A stretch of 64,000 nucleotides of DNA from JACRAV01 sp964571235 (GTDB lineage Bacteria; Zixibacteria; MSB-5A5; GN15; FEB-12). Below are positions 1 to 8,535 of this stretch, in pieces. The stretch lies in NCBI GenBank assembly GCA_964571235.1, contig CAZNAI010000003.1, forward strand, positions 124,001 through 188,000, read 5' to 3'. Made by a program: the position numbers and the translations under genes. The notes under the pieces are model-generated. The model was not told the origin of the DNA, did not search any database, and saw nothing but the letters and a program-made list of their open reading frames with translations. Numbering within the stretch: the stretch's first letter is position 1; each line of letters starts with the position of its first letter.

Positions 1-194
1 TCGGTGAACGTGAAAGTCGCCAGATCTTTCTTGTACACAAAGTTGGTAACAGTCGCAAATTCGACCGGAGCGCTCAATAGATCGTAATCGACCGCACCGT
101 ACAACTGCTTGAAGGATTTTAGGAATGGAGAATCGGCCGCATGAATTGTGGCGGCCCAGAGAACCAGTAGCGTAATCAGTAAACACTTTTTCAT
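1..194 (-). CDS. Secreted protein, N-terminal fragment (possible M1-type peptidase)
   Basis: Only the first 64 codons are present; the gene runs off the left edge of the window. It starts with an ATG at 194-192 and encodes a clear signal peptide (MKK, then a run of Leu/Ile/Val/Trp, then a small-residue cleavage region near residue 18). The mature start, with VTNFVYKKDLATFTF, loosely resembles the N-terminal beta domain of secreted M1-family metallopeptidases of Acidobacteria-like genomes. That resemblance is from memory and cannot be tested on a fragment. The protein is probably exported to the periplasm. Confidence 0.6.
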   Translation of the reverse strand, partial: MKKCLLITLLVLWAATIHAADSPFLKSFKQLYGAVDYDLLSAPVEFATVTNFVYKKDLATFTFT

Positions 195-232
195 ATCAGT
201 CCCTGCCTTGGAACATTATACACTGTGACGTC

Positions 233-808
233 CTACAAAGACGCGGCGGCGCCCGGTTTATCCAAAGCGATCTGCCGCTCGTGATTTTCGAGAATAGTCA
301 ATAGATTAACATACTTTTGTTCATAGTCGGGGTGGGCCGGCACAAAACGATACTGCGGATGACCCGACCAAACTTCCCGCAATGCAGATTCAATACGCAG
401 AGCTTCGTCGGTTGTTTCGGTCCGTACCGCATCTTTCTGGTAGAACTCTTCCCCGAGTCGCGCCGCCGATCCCAAATGCACGACCAGATCATACCTCAAA
501 TACTCATGGCTGATCGTTGTGCCGACTGCGTCCATCGCCGAGGGGTGAAAGGCAAAGGCATCGAGTGTGCCGCGGTCGGTGATAAACGACCGCCCCGCCG
601 CCGCTTTTTCCCGTTCGGATTGACAACGATAAATTTCTAAATGAAAAGCCATCCAGTCGTTTCGTATGTGGGGATTGTCCTGCAAAAGACGGCGAGCGAT
701 TTCGTCAAAGAACAAATACGCGGCGAAAGCCGGGTCCTGCTTAAGTCGATTGATACATTCAGATTTCCCCGAAGCCGGGGCGCCCGTAATGACAATGCGA
801 CTGACCAT
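233..808 (-). CDS. P-loop AAA ATPase of the NadR/AAA_28 type
   Basis: This 191-residue protein has a Walker A motif near the N-terminus (GAPASGKSE, residues 9-17), followed by FFDEIARRLL and a TDRGTLD segment. That order is typical of the AAA_28 / NadR C-terminal kinase-like family of small-molecule kinases. The substrate is unknown. There is no Shine-Dalgarno sequence. Instead a TTGACT / TAGATT promoter with 17-bp spacing ends 9 nt before the ATG, so the mRNA is probably leaderless. It is a single-gene unit, divergent from the M24 peptidase gene. Family assignment is fairly secure; function is not. Confidence 0.75.
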   Translation of the reverse strand: MVSRIVITGAPASGKSECINRLKQDPAFAAYLFFDEIARRLLQDNPHIRNDWMAFHLEIYRCQSEREKAAAGRSFITDRGTLDAFAFHPSAMDAVGTTISHEYLRYDLVVHLGSAARLGEEFYQKDAVRTETTDEALRIESALREVWSGHPQYRFVPAHPDYEQKYVNLLTILENHERQIALDKPGAAASL

Positions 809-817
809 ACCCGCGTG

Positions 818-846
818 AATCTACCGGGACAGAACAAGAGAGTCAA
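818..846 (-). promoter_or_regulatory. Sigma-70-type promoter, leaderless
   Basis: On the minus strand, TTGACT (846-841), a 17-bp spacer and TAGATT (823-818) lie upstream of the P-loop ATPase. The -10 box ends 9 nt before the ATG at 808, so transcription should start at or within a few bases of the start codon. Confidence 0.6.
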
Positions 847-922
847 GCGGTGGACTTGTGTACAAAAGCTCCGCCGGGTATACTGAGCAAAAGAAATAGT
901 ATTAGTTACTTACGGACTATCT

Positions 923-2101
923 ATGGGAATCCCGATTGACTCGATTCAGGCGTATCTGAAAGAACACGAACTCGACGGTTGGCTTCTGGCCGATTTTCAC
1001 GGCCGCAATGAGATCGCCATGCGCCTTTTGGACATCCACGGCATGCTCACGCGGCGGGCGTTTTACTTCATTCCGGTTACCGGACAGCCAACGGCACTGG
1101 TCAATCCGATTGAGGCGGAGAAATTCAAACATCTTCCGGGAAAACTCCAACCCTGCTTGGGATACAAACGGCTGGAATCAGATTTGGCAGAATTGCTCAA
1201 AGGGAGCCGCCGGATTGCCATGGAATATTCTCCGAAGGGCCGTCTGCCCTACCTTGGCATGGTCGACGCCGGCACTATTGAACTGGTGCGCTTGTGCGGA
1301 TGCGAAATCGTCTCTTCGGCTGATCTGGTGGCCGCTTTCCAGGCGGTGCTGTCGGCCGAACAAATCGCCACTCATAGAATCGCGGCGCACAATCTGATCG
1401 AGATCAAATCAGCCGCCTTTGCTTTCATCGCGCAGGCGCTCAAAGACGGCAAGCGAATCACCGAGTACGATGTCGTGCAGTTCGTCTTGCAGAAATTCGA
1501 AGCTACCGATATGACCACCGATCACTCGCCGATCTGCGGGGTCGATGCCCATGCTGGTGATCCGCACTACGAACCGCTGGCGGGGAGTTCAAGTGAGATC
1601 AAAAAGGGTCAGCTAATCCTTTTGGATATCTGGGCGAAACTGAAAACCGACAAAGCCGCCTTTGCCGATATTACCTGGATGGCCTTTGCTGGAACTGCCA
1701 GCGAGATTCCCGCTCGATATGTCGAGATGTTTGCAGTCCTGACAAATGCCCGCGATGCCGCTGTCACCTTCCTGCGCGAGAATATCGACAAACGACCCGT
1801 CCACGGCTGGGAAGTTGACGATGCCTGCCGAAATGTGATCGCCGCGGCCGGATACGGCGAGCGATTCTTTCACCGAACCGGACACAGTATCACCGAAAGC
1901 ACCCACGGCACCGGGCCGAATATCGATAACCTCGAAACCGAAGACCAACGTCGGCTGGCCAAAGGACACTTGTTCTCAATCGAACCGGGGATTTATCTCC
2001 CCGATTGCGGATTTCGCACGGAGATCGATTGCTTGATCGGCCACGACGGCGCCGAGGTGACCACGCTTCCACTTCAGACCTCGATTATTCCGCTGTTCTG
2101 A
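923..2101 (+). CDS. M24 family metallopeptidase (Xaa-Pro aminopeptidase-like)
   Basis: This 392-residue cytoplasmic protein has the creatinase/prolidase layout: an N-terminal creatinase-like domain (about 1-150) and a C-terminal pita-bread M24 domain. The metal-ligand signatures are visible: LLDIWAK and AFADITW (two Asp), GHSITESTHG (His), SIEPGIY (Glu) and RTEID (Glu). It probably removes N-terminal residues next to proline, or cleaves Xaa-Pro dipeptides. The downstream Nudix gene starts 5 bp after its stop codon, so the two are probably co-transcribed. No strong ribosome-binding site is seen. Confidence 0.88.
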   Translation: MGIPIDSIQAYLKEHELDGWLLADFHGRNEIAMRLLDIHGMLTRRAFYFIPVTGQPTALVNPIEAEKFKHLPGKLQPCLGYKRLESDLAELLKGSRRIAMEYSPKGRLPYLGMVDAGTIELVRLCGCEIVSSADLVAAFQAVLSAEQIATHRIAAHNLIEIKSAAFAFIAQALKDGKRITEYDVVQFVLQKFEATDMTTDHSPICGVDAHAGDPHYEPLAGSSSEIKKGQLILLDIWAKLKTDKAAFADITWMAFAGTASEIPARYVEMFAVLTNARDAAVTFLRENIDKRPVHGWEVDDACRNVIAAAGYGERFFHRTGHSITESTHGTGPNIDNLETEDQRRLAKGHLFSIEPGIYLPDCGFRTEIDCLIGHDGAEVTTLPLQTSIIPLF

Positions 2102-2106
2102 TCGCT

Positions 2107-2673
2107 ATGTTCGTCACCGATGAGATGATCGCGCAGATGACGCGCGAGTACGGCGTGCCCGCAGTGCGAGAATTCAACTTTCCGGCAATTCCGACGGAAA
2201 TGGCGAGAATCAGATCGTCGCAAAAAGACGGACGGAATCACGATGTTACGTTGTATATCGAAAAAGGCGACAGATTATTTGTCATCGCCAAGCACCCCTA
2301 CCCACCGGGATTGTACCGGACACCGTCGGGAGGGATTCACCCCGGCGAAACGATAATTGACGGTATCAATCGCGAAGCGCATGAAGAAACCGGGTGCACC
2401 ATTGAGCTCAATTCGTTTCTCCTGCGCACGTCGGTGATATTTCGATCCACCGAAAACCCCACCGACACGATCTTCTGGCGGTCGTTTGTCTTTCGGGCGA
2501 CTTATCTCAGTGGTGACATGAAATACACCGATCACGACGAAATTTCCGATTTGCGTCTGGCTGACTGGAGCGAATTTCCGCGCTTTGGCCAGATCATGCG
2601 CCAGACCGACTCGGCCGGCCTGCACTACCGCGCCGCTTTGCACGAAGCGGTGGCGGAGCTGATGGGGCGCTAA
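2107..2673 (+). CDS. Nudix hydrolase
   Basis: This protein is 188 residues from the ATG at 2107. That start is chosen because a longer reading would overlap the M24 gene with an arginine-rich, non-conserved extension. The Nudix box GX5EX7REUXEEXGU is complete, running from GGIHPGE to REAHEETGC (residues about 75-97). Such enzymes hydrolyse nucleoside diphosphates linked to another moiety. The N-terminal region (about 1-55) precedes the Nudix fold and is not a recognised domain. The substrate cannot be predicted. It is likely translated from the M24-peptidase transcript. Confidence 0.85.
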   Translation: MFVTDEMIAQMTREYGVPAVREFNFPAIPTEMARIRSSQKDGRNHDVTLYIEKGDRLFVIAKHPYPPGLYRTPSGGIHPGETIIDGINREAHEETGCTIELNSFLLRTSVIFRSTENPTDTIFWRSFVFRATYLSGDMKYTDHDEISDLRLADWSEFPRFGQIMRQTDSAGLHYRAALHEAVAELMGR

Positions 2674-2732
2674 GAACAGCCGAGCGCACCAGATAGTATT
2701 TCCGTAGCGCCGCAAGTGCCTGCAATCCGTGC

Positions 2733-2761
2733 TTGACAAAAGACTCCACGTTATGTATTGT
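2733..2761 (+). promoter_or_regulatory. Sigma-70-type promoter of the first dockerin protein
   Basis: TTGACA (2733-2738), a 17-bp spacer and TATTGT (2756-2761). It predicts a leader of about 70 nt before the ATG at 2838. It also argues against the longer reading of the gene, which would begin inside the -35 box. Confidence 0.65.
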
Positions 2762-2837
2762 TGCTGATGTCGGTCCGTTTCATCTGGAACCGGCTGTCGT
2801 CGTGTCGCGGATCGCTTTCCTATCGTGGAGGGTTGTC

Positions 2838-5837
2838 ATGAAACAACATTCAATAATCAAATGGGGTCTAGTCGTTTCCTTGCTCGGAGCGACGGCATGG
2901 GCTTTGCCTCCCGCGCGTGCAGTTGTTGGAAACCAGGCCGCCGGGCCGACCGAGATTGACTACAGCCGCTATCTAAATGCCAACAAACTACTCGGCTTTG
3001 TTAACAATACGGGGCATCTCTTCAATGACGGGCTACAGACATTTGGAAAATTCGACGGACTGTACTATCCGTATAGCTCTACTGATGACATACTGTCGGG
3101 AGAAAATACTAAATCCGTCGTTTACTCAGCCGGATTATGGATGGGGGGCATTGCTGCAAATGACACGTTGATCGCGATTGCAGAATACAGTACGGAGTAT
3201 ACTCCGGGGAATATGCTCGGCACAAGTTTCGACCCGGATTTCATGAATTCAAAATATCGGGTATACATACTGTACGCAGATAGCATGGTCCCGTGGTACC
3301 CGGACTACGCTAATTGGCCGGTAGATCAGGGAGCGCCGGTCGACGGTGGCGGTCACCCACTACTTATCGGCAAGCAGACGGCTTGGTCGGTCTACAATGA
3401 CGCCAACGGCGCGAGGCACACTAATGACGCCAGTAGCACCGCCCCGCTGGGAATTGAAGTGCGACAAGCTGTTTCGGCGACCGATGTAGGGGCGGACGCC
3501 TACATCATCACGGTCAAATACCAGCTCTTCAACAAAGGTGGAAAGAACATCACTGGACTCTATTTGGGACTCTGGTCCGATCCCGATCTCGGCACCCCCG
3601 CCGATGATCTGGTCGGGTGCGATACGCTCGGCGATCTGTTCTTCTGTTATAACGCCACGAATACCGATGCCGTGTATGATTCAACGCCACCGGCTTTCGG
3701 CGGCCGGATAGTCCAAGGACCGATTGTTCCGTCGCAAGGCGATTCAGCCTGGAGCTTCGGTCAACTCGTGCATGGATACAAGAATCTGGGCATGACGGGT
3801 TTTTCGAAGTACATCAACGGCCTGGACCCTGCCAGCAAAGCACACACATACTCCTATTTACAGGGGTTGACTCGCGATGGCTCGCCGTACATGTATGAAG
3901 GGAATTTCCTTCGCTATGTTCATTCAGGCGACCCGATTTCTGCTACCGGTGACGTGGATGCGAATCCTTCTGACCGGCGGATGATGGCAAGTTGCGGACC
4001 GCTGGCGTTCAATCCGGGCGATAGTCAGGAAATTATTGTTCGTTATGGAGTAATTCACGGCGGCAATCGCCTTGAATCACTCAACTTGCTCAGGCTTTTG
4101 CTTAAGGATAGTCTCCGCCAAACCGAGTGTACATCACTGACTGCATCGGTGAACGACTACGGAAGTCTCGTGAGAGTAGAACGAAGCGCAAGCTGGCTCG
4201 GCGGTGTGAACTGGGGGGGTGAATTTTTCCAGCGCAGTACCACTTACGGCGACGAATTCTGGGGAAGCCGACTGCATCATGTTGCCAATCCCGATTCATT
4301 TGTAAATGTTCAGATTCTCTTCTCACCAATTGTCCGCCAGAAAGCCTATCGATACCTGGGACCCGATTACAACTATGCCGGGTACGAATGGGTTCCGTTT
4401 ACTGTATGGGACACCGACCACCAGCGAAAGCTCAATGTCGCTTTTGTCGAATATCCAAGTTCACGGACATTCAACCAGACGTGGGATCTGGATGACTACG
4501 ATCACCTCGGCGGGCGGGAGTATCTATTCATATTTGGGTCGCCGTACCCCGGTGATCTGGCATTACCGCTGGCGGAGTATACATCGCGCAATCTTAAAGC
4601 GGATGCTGATCAACTGGATGTACTCTATGGCGCCTGGCTTTGCCTGAGTCCATGGGGTGGCTCTATGAGTGATCTCAAACATGGTGACCGGCTGTACTTC
4701 GATGTTCAAAACCGAAATCAGAATGGTCCGGTAAGTACCGTCGCACTTCCAGTGACCGATCTTTACTGGTGGAGCGGCCAGAAAGTGGCGATTGCCTGCC
4801 AAACAGAGCAACTGGGGTCATTTGAGGCGATCAGTTCCGATTCGGTCGTATTTTCTTTGCGGACCCATGCCGGTTACGATTCGGCCAGCGCCCGCGGCAG
4901 AGTTGAATCGGTGCGGGAGATGAGTAATAGCTCAGGCCCGGTCCTGCCGCCGCGCGATGTACGGGGATCGGGTAACAGCACGGGTGATTGGTATGTTGCT
5001 CTTTCTGACGGGAATCCGTATGGTCATCTCGATGCGCACGACTGGGAGATTCGGTTTTCTGAGGGTGGCTCGGTGTATTATTTGAGGACGCCCGCAACAC
5101 TCGGTCCCGGGCGAGTTCCCTTTGAGCTTTGGGACATAGGCATTGACACGCCCGATGATCCTTCCGATGATCGACGCGTGTCGGTTGTCACCACCGATCC
5201 CGATGGAAGCAGCTCCTGGACTTTTGGAGACAGAATCTACTCTTACGAACTGCCCTATACCGAAACACCGCCAAGCGCTCTGGCCCCGACATGGACCGAC
5301 TCATGTCGGATCGGATCATTCTATTTTCAAAAAGTGTGGAGTTTTGGCTCCCTGCCGGCGACTGGGACGGTCGTTCGCTTTTCTACTTACAAGAAAATAC
5401 CTACTGTCCCGCCGCTCGGCCTAATCTCTGATCACAGTTTCAGAGGACCGCAAACAACGGCATTCCCTTCTGAGTCACAGAATTTTGTTGAGGAGTACGA
5501 CATTTATTTCACGCCGAAGCCCGGACACGATTCAGTTGGAGTGTTACTCCTGAAAGACAAATTGACTGGGCTGTACCGCGGGGCAATTGACATTGTAGGG
5601 CATGTGGCCGGATCATGTTGTGCAGGGCTGACCGGAAATGTCGATTGCGATCCGGCTAACAGGGTGGATATTTCTGATCTGACAATGCTGATCGACTATC
5701 TGTATATCTCGCTAAGTCAGCCGTGTTGCATCGATGCAAGCCGGCTTGATGGCCCCGAGTTGCCGGACATTGGAGACCTAACAGCGTTAATTGACTTTTT
5801 ATATATCAGCTTTACGCCACTGCCAAACTGCCCGTAG
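2838..5837 (+). CDS. Secreted dockerin-bearing protein, function unknown
   Basis: This is a 999-residue exported protein. The start at 2838 is chosen because it follows GGAGGG by 5 bp and begins a standard signal peptide (MKQHS, hydrophobic core, AWALPPARA). The long middle section is rich in Gly, Asp, Tyr and Trp and looks like beta-rich extracellular sequence; I recognise no catalytic domain. The last about 75 residues form two dockerin-like units: GNVDCDPANRVDISDL followed by LIDYLYIS, then a degenerate second copy (LPDIGDLTALIDFLYIS) with short Cys-Cys linkers. Dockerin loops bind calcium and, in cellulosomes, cohesins; no cohesin gene is in the window. It lies just upstream of a second dockerin gene. 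Confidence 0.8.
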   Translation: MKQHSIIKWGLVVSLLGATAWALPPARAVVGNQAAGPTEIDYSRYLNANKLLGFVNNTGHLFNDGLQTFGKFDGLYYPYSSTDDILSGENTKSVVYSAGLWMGGIAANDTLIAIAEYSTEYTPGNMLGTSFDPDFMNSKYRVYILYADSMVPWYPDYANWPVDQGAPVDGGGHPLLIGKQTAWSVYNDANGARHTNDASSTAPLGIEVRQAVSATDVGADAYIITVKYQLFNKGGKNITGLYLGLWSDPDLGTPADDLVGCDTLGDLFFCYNATNTDAVYDSTPPAFGGRIVQGPIVPSQGDSAWSFGQLVHGYKNLGMTGFSKYINGLDPASKAHTYSYLQGLTRDGSPYMYEGNFLRYVHSGDPISATGDVDANPSDRRMMASCGPLAFNPGDSQEIIVRYGVIHGGNRLESLNLLRLLLKDSLRQTECTSLTASVNDYGSLVRVERSASWLGGVNWGGEFFQRSTTYGDEFWGSRLHHVANPDSFVNVQILFSPIVRQKAYRYLGPDYNYAGYEWVPFTVWDTDHQRKLNVAFVEYPSSRTFNQTWDLDDYDHLGGREYLFIFGSPYPGDLALPLAEYTSRNLKADADQLDVLYGAWLCLSPWGGSMSDLKHGDRLYFDVQNRNQNGPVSTVALPVTDLYWWSGQKVAIACQTEQLGSFEAISSDSVVFSLRTHAGYDSASARGRVESVREMSNSSGPVLPPRDVRGSGNSTGDWYVALSDGNPYGHLDAHDWEIRFSEGGSVYYLRTPATLGPGRVPFELWDIGIDTPDDPSDDRRVSVVTTDPDGSSSWTFGDRIYSYELPYTETPPSALAPTWTDSCRIGSFYFQKVWSFGSLPATGTVVRFSTYKKIPTVPPLGLISDHSFRGPQTTAFPSESQNFVEEYDIYFTPKPGHDSVGVLLLKDKLTGLYRGAIDIVGHVAGSCCAGLTGNVDCDPANRVDISDLTMLIDYLYISLSQPCCIDASRLDGPELPDIGDLTALIDFLYISFTPLPNCP

Positions 5838-5913
5838 AGTTTACGAGGAAGCGTCGAGTAACTGATAGTTTGAGAGCGAAGCTCTAACCGTCGATTCGTA
5901 CTGGAACTGAATC

Positions 5914-7224
5914 ATGCGGCGATTTCTACTCTTGACCCTACTCGCACTTGTTGGAGTGGTCCCGTCGGCGTCGGCTACTGACATAGTCTGGGACACGATC
6001 TCGACTGGCCGAGTGCGATTGGTTGTATCCAATGTTGGCCAGATCGGGCGGATGGGGAGCCAGGGCAGTGGTGGAGTCAATTTGGATTACGCCGGCATGG
6101 GGCAGGATTGCGACACAACTGCCCGCGTATATCTCTTCGACGGCGGTCCGTTTGTCATGCGGCAAGATTCGGCCGGATATTACACGTGGGCAACATCGCT
6201 CTATCAATCAGCCGGCACCACCCACGGATTTGTGCCGCTAGGCGATATCCCACCGCTACATTTCACTGGGCCAAACTACAACGGTTTCCGCACCGGGACA
6301 TTTGTGACAGCGGATTCGTTGATTGGAATTCGGGCGACATACTGGGCACCGACCGATCTGTTACATCCGATTCCCTGCAAATACTCTTTCGATTCACTTT
6401 CAGACCATTTCATGATCGCCCAGTACTCCGTGTTTAACAGAACAGCCTCGATCATGCACAGAGTCACAATTGGTGGGATATTCGATTGGGATATTCCCTC
6501 ATCTCCGGCCAAGGAAAACCAAGGTCACTTTTCCTGGAGCGCGGGAAGTGTTTTTTCAGGAACAACCGATGTGCCAGTTGGATGCACCAATAACAGCTCG
6601 CGATTCGGTGGGACTGCACTACTCGGTTGGTATACGACCCAGATGAGGTTCATAGACTGGTGCAGTTTCAATATGGGCTTTCATCAAGTACGTTCTGCAA
6701 AGGTCGATTCGTTCGCTCTGTATCAAAGTCAGGGAGATAGCTTGCTGGTAGATTACTTGTGGTCGACTTCACTTTCACCGGGAGTGTACGTGGACTCCAC
6801 TGCCACAGCAAACTGGTATCAGTGTCTTACAATGCAAAGTGATTCACTGTTGAAACCCGGCGACACAATAACAATTGTATTGGCGCTGTCTTCTGTAAAA
6901 TCAGGCAATTTTGATTCGATGAAAGTCCTTCGTGCCGGAGCAAGAAGTTGGTACGAGGAGAACATCCAGTACCCCAAGTGTGAGCTAGCCACCTGCTGTA
7001 AAGGGCAGATGGGCAATGTTGACGGCGATGAAATGCAAGGGATAGACATCTCCGATCTTAGCGCACTTATTGATTTTCTTTATATGACTTTCACGCCGCC
7101 TGTATGCGTCACGATGGCAAACTGTGACGGATCTCCCGATGGTGGTGTTGATATTGCCGACCTCGCGCGACTAATTGACTACTTATATATCAGCTTTGCT
7201 CCTTTGCCTTGTTGTCGCTTCTAG
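5914..7224 (+). CDS. Secreted dockerin-bearing protein, function unknown
   Basis: This 436-residue protein has a clear signal peptide (MRRFLLLTLLALVGVVPSASA). The body (about 25-350) is an unrecognised beta-rich region. Residues about 362-434 form a dockerin pair: GNVDGDEMQGIDISDLSAL with LIDFLYMTF, then CDGSPDGGVDIADLARL with LIDYLYISF. It follows the larger dockerin protein by 76 bp and is probably co-expressed. Its TAG stop shares a CTAG tetranucleotide with the TAG stop of the convergent mutM gene, so the two genes overlap by 3 bp. Confidence 0.82.
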   Translation: MRRFLLLTLLALVGVVPSASATDIVWDTISTGRVRLVVSNVGQIGRMGSQGSGGVNLDYAGMGQDCDTTARVYLFDGGPFVMRQDSAGYYTWATSLYQSAGTTHGFVPLGDIPPLHFTGPNYNGFRTGTFVTADSLIGIRATYWAPTDLLHPIPCKYSFDSLSDHFMIAQYSVFNRTASIMHRVTIGGIFDWDIPSSPAKENQGHFSWSAGSVFSGTTDVPVGCTNNSSRFGGTALLGWYTTQMRFIDWCSFNMGFHQVRSAKVDSFALYQSQGDSLLVDYLWSTSLSPGVYVDSTATANWYQCLTMQSDSLLKPGDTITIVLALSSVKSGNFDSMKVLRAGARSWYEENIQYPKCELATCCKGQMGNVDGDEMQGIDISDLSALIDFLYMTFTPPVCVTMANCDGSPDGGVDIADLARLIDYLYISFAPLPCCRF

Positions 7225-8108
7225 CGTCGCTGGCATTTCGGGCAATAGTGCGCTGAGCGGGCGCCGATTTTCTTGCGGACAATTTTGGTACTGCACCGTG
7301 TGCACGGCTCCCCCTCACGGTCGTAGACTTTCAGATACTTCTGAAATGACCCCGGTTGGCCATTCACTCCTGTATACGTATCAACCGAGGTGCCCGCTTT
7401 ACGGATTGCCAATTTCAGAAGACGCTGAATATGGCGGTGCAATTCAGTCAGTTTGTCTGCGCTGGCTGAAGTTGTTAGTCGCAAGGGATGCAGTTTAGCC
7501 GCCCAGAGCGATTCATCGGCATAAATATTCCCCACACCGGCGAGAAACGACTGGTCCAATAGCGCCGCCTTGAGTTGACGCGGCCGTTTGTGGCAAAGGG
7601 CGACAAACTCGTGAGCCGATATCTCAAGCGGTTCCGGGCCGAGTTCTTTGAGCCCTTTCTGTTCCGATAGTTCGTTTGCATGGTACAGGCGGTTGCGCCC
7701 GAAGCGACGGTAGTCGTTGAAGCGGAGATAGGAGAGATTGCTTCGCCGCTCCGAAGACGGCGCGTCTCGCAATGACTCGGCGGCGGGAGCCTCAGAAAGC
7801 GTGAAAGTTATCAGGTCGTGCTTTTCAGGAGTGACCGGTTGTTCATCGAAAAAGAAATGTCCGGTCATTTTCAAATGCACCCAGAGCACTAGATCACCCG
7901 AAAGAGCGATCAGGATATTCTTCCCTCGGCGATCGATCTGCAAAATAGTTCGCCCCGAAAGCGCAGTAGCGAAATCGCGTGGCGCAATCGATTGCGAAAC
8001 AACTATCGAGCTTGCCGGTGCATTTACCGCCACACGCTCGATTGTTTTGCCGAGGACAGTGGCGCGAAGTCCCCGGCAGACTGTTTCGACTTCGGGAAGT
8101 TCTGGCAT
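7221..8108 (-). CDS. mutM: Formamidopyrimidine-DNA glycosylase
   Basis: MutM/Fpg removes oxidised purines such as 8-oxoguanine and nicks the abasic site. The N-terminal catalytic MPELPEVET is intact (Pro2 nucleophile, Glu3), the helix-two-turn-helix is present (LLDQSFLAGVGNIYADE), and the C-terminal zinc finger is complete (CTRCSTK ... YCPKCQ). At 295 residues it is about 20 longer than usual. The extra segment, residues about 108-126 just before YLRFNDYRRFGR, is encoded by a 43-bp palindromic element also found between genes at 16369-16411. The gene is last in the operon nadC-birA-iscU-mutM, 11 bp after iscU. Confidence 0.95.
   Translation of the reverse strand: MPELPEVETVCRGLRATVLGKTIERVAVNAPASSIVVSQSIAPRDFATALSGRTILQIDRRGKNILIALSGDLVLWVHLKMTGHFFFDEQPVTPEKHDLITFTLSEAPAAESLRDAPSSERRSNLSYLRFNDYRRFGRNRLYHANELSEQKGLKELGPEPLEISAHEFVALCHKRPRQLKAALLDQSFLAGVGNIYADESLWAAKLHPLRLTTSASADKLTELHRHIQRLLKLAIRKAGTSVDTYTGVNGQPGSFQKYLKVYDREGEPCTRCSTKIVRKKIGARSAHYCPKCQRR
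7734..7776. repeat. 43-bp palindromic element inserted in mutM
   Basis: It starts GAGATTGCTT and ends GTCTCGCAATGAC. The intergenic copy at 16369-16411 has the same length and matches at 37 of 43 positions, with identical ends (first 10 and last 13 bases). Here it contributes in-frame codons for ESLRDAPSSERRSNL in MutM. Confidence 0.8.
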
Positions 8109-8119
8109 TTGACTACGGC

Positions 8120-8491
8120 TTACGCTTGTTGGCGGGAGCGGAAATCAGTGATCGCCGCGCGGATAGCGTCAGGAGCGAGATTGGAACAGGACATTTTCTC
8201 CGGTGGCAGTCCACCGAGCTTGCGCGCCACCTCGTCTTTGGTCAGCAGTTCAGCTTGATCGAGCGTCTTGCCGATCACCATCTCCGAGGCGGCCGAGCTT
8301 GTCGCGATGGCGGCGGCGCAACCAAACGTTTTGAATTTCACATCCACCAGCAGGTTATTGCGCACCTTGATGTACAGTTTCATGACATCGCCGCACGAGG
8401 GATTCCCTACCTCGCCGACACCGTCGGCGTCGGCAATCTCCCCGGCGTGACGGGGATTCATGAAATGATCCATAACGGTGGGGTTGTACAT
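8120..8491 (-). CDS. iscU: Fe-S cluster assembly scaffold, IscU/NifU N-domain type
   Basis: This is a 123-residue stand-alone scaffold protein on which [2Fe-2S] and [4Fe-4S] clusters are built before transfer to apoproteins. The three conserved ligand cysteines are present: Cys33 (GNPSCGD), Cys58 (KTFGCAAAIA) and Cys102 (KMSCSNLA). There is no cysteine desulfurase next to it. It lies between birA (44 bp upstream) and mutM (11 bp downstream), so it is probably part of the nadC-birA-iscU-mutM transcript. A TATATT hexamer 6 nt before the ATG could give it an internal leaderless promoter. Its context with nadC and birA suggests service to metabolic Fe-S enzymes such as NadA and BioB. Confidence 0.92.
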   Translation of the reverse strand: MYNPTVMDHFMNPRHAGEIADADGVGEVGNPSCGDVMKLYIKVRNNLLVDVKFKTFGCAAAIATSSAASEMVIGKTLDQAELLTKDEVARKLGGLPPEKMSCSNLAPDAIRAAITDFRSRQQA

Positions 8492-8535
8492 AACGGCAAT
8501 ATACTACTTTGCACCCTGAGGCGTATCAGGAGTGA

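Noticed and set aside
2733..2837. Longer N-terminus for the first dockerin protein
   Set aside because: It would start within a good promoter -35 box and place the signal peptide 35 residues inside the protein.
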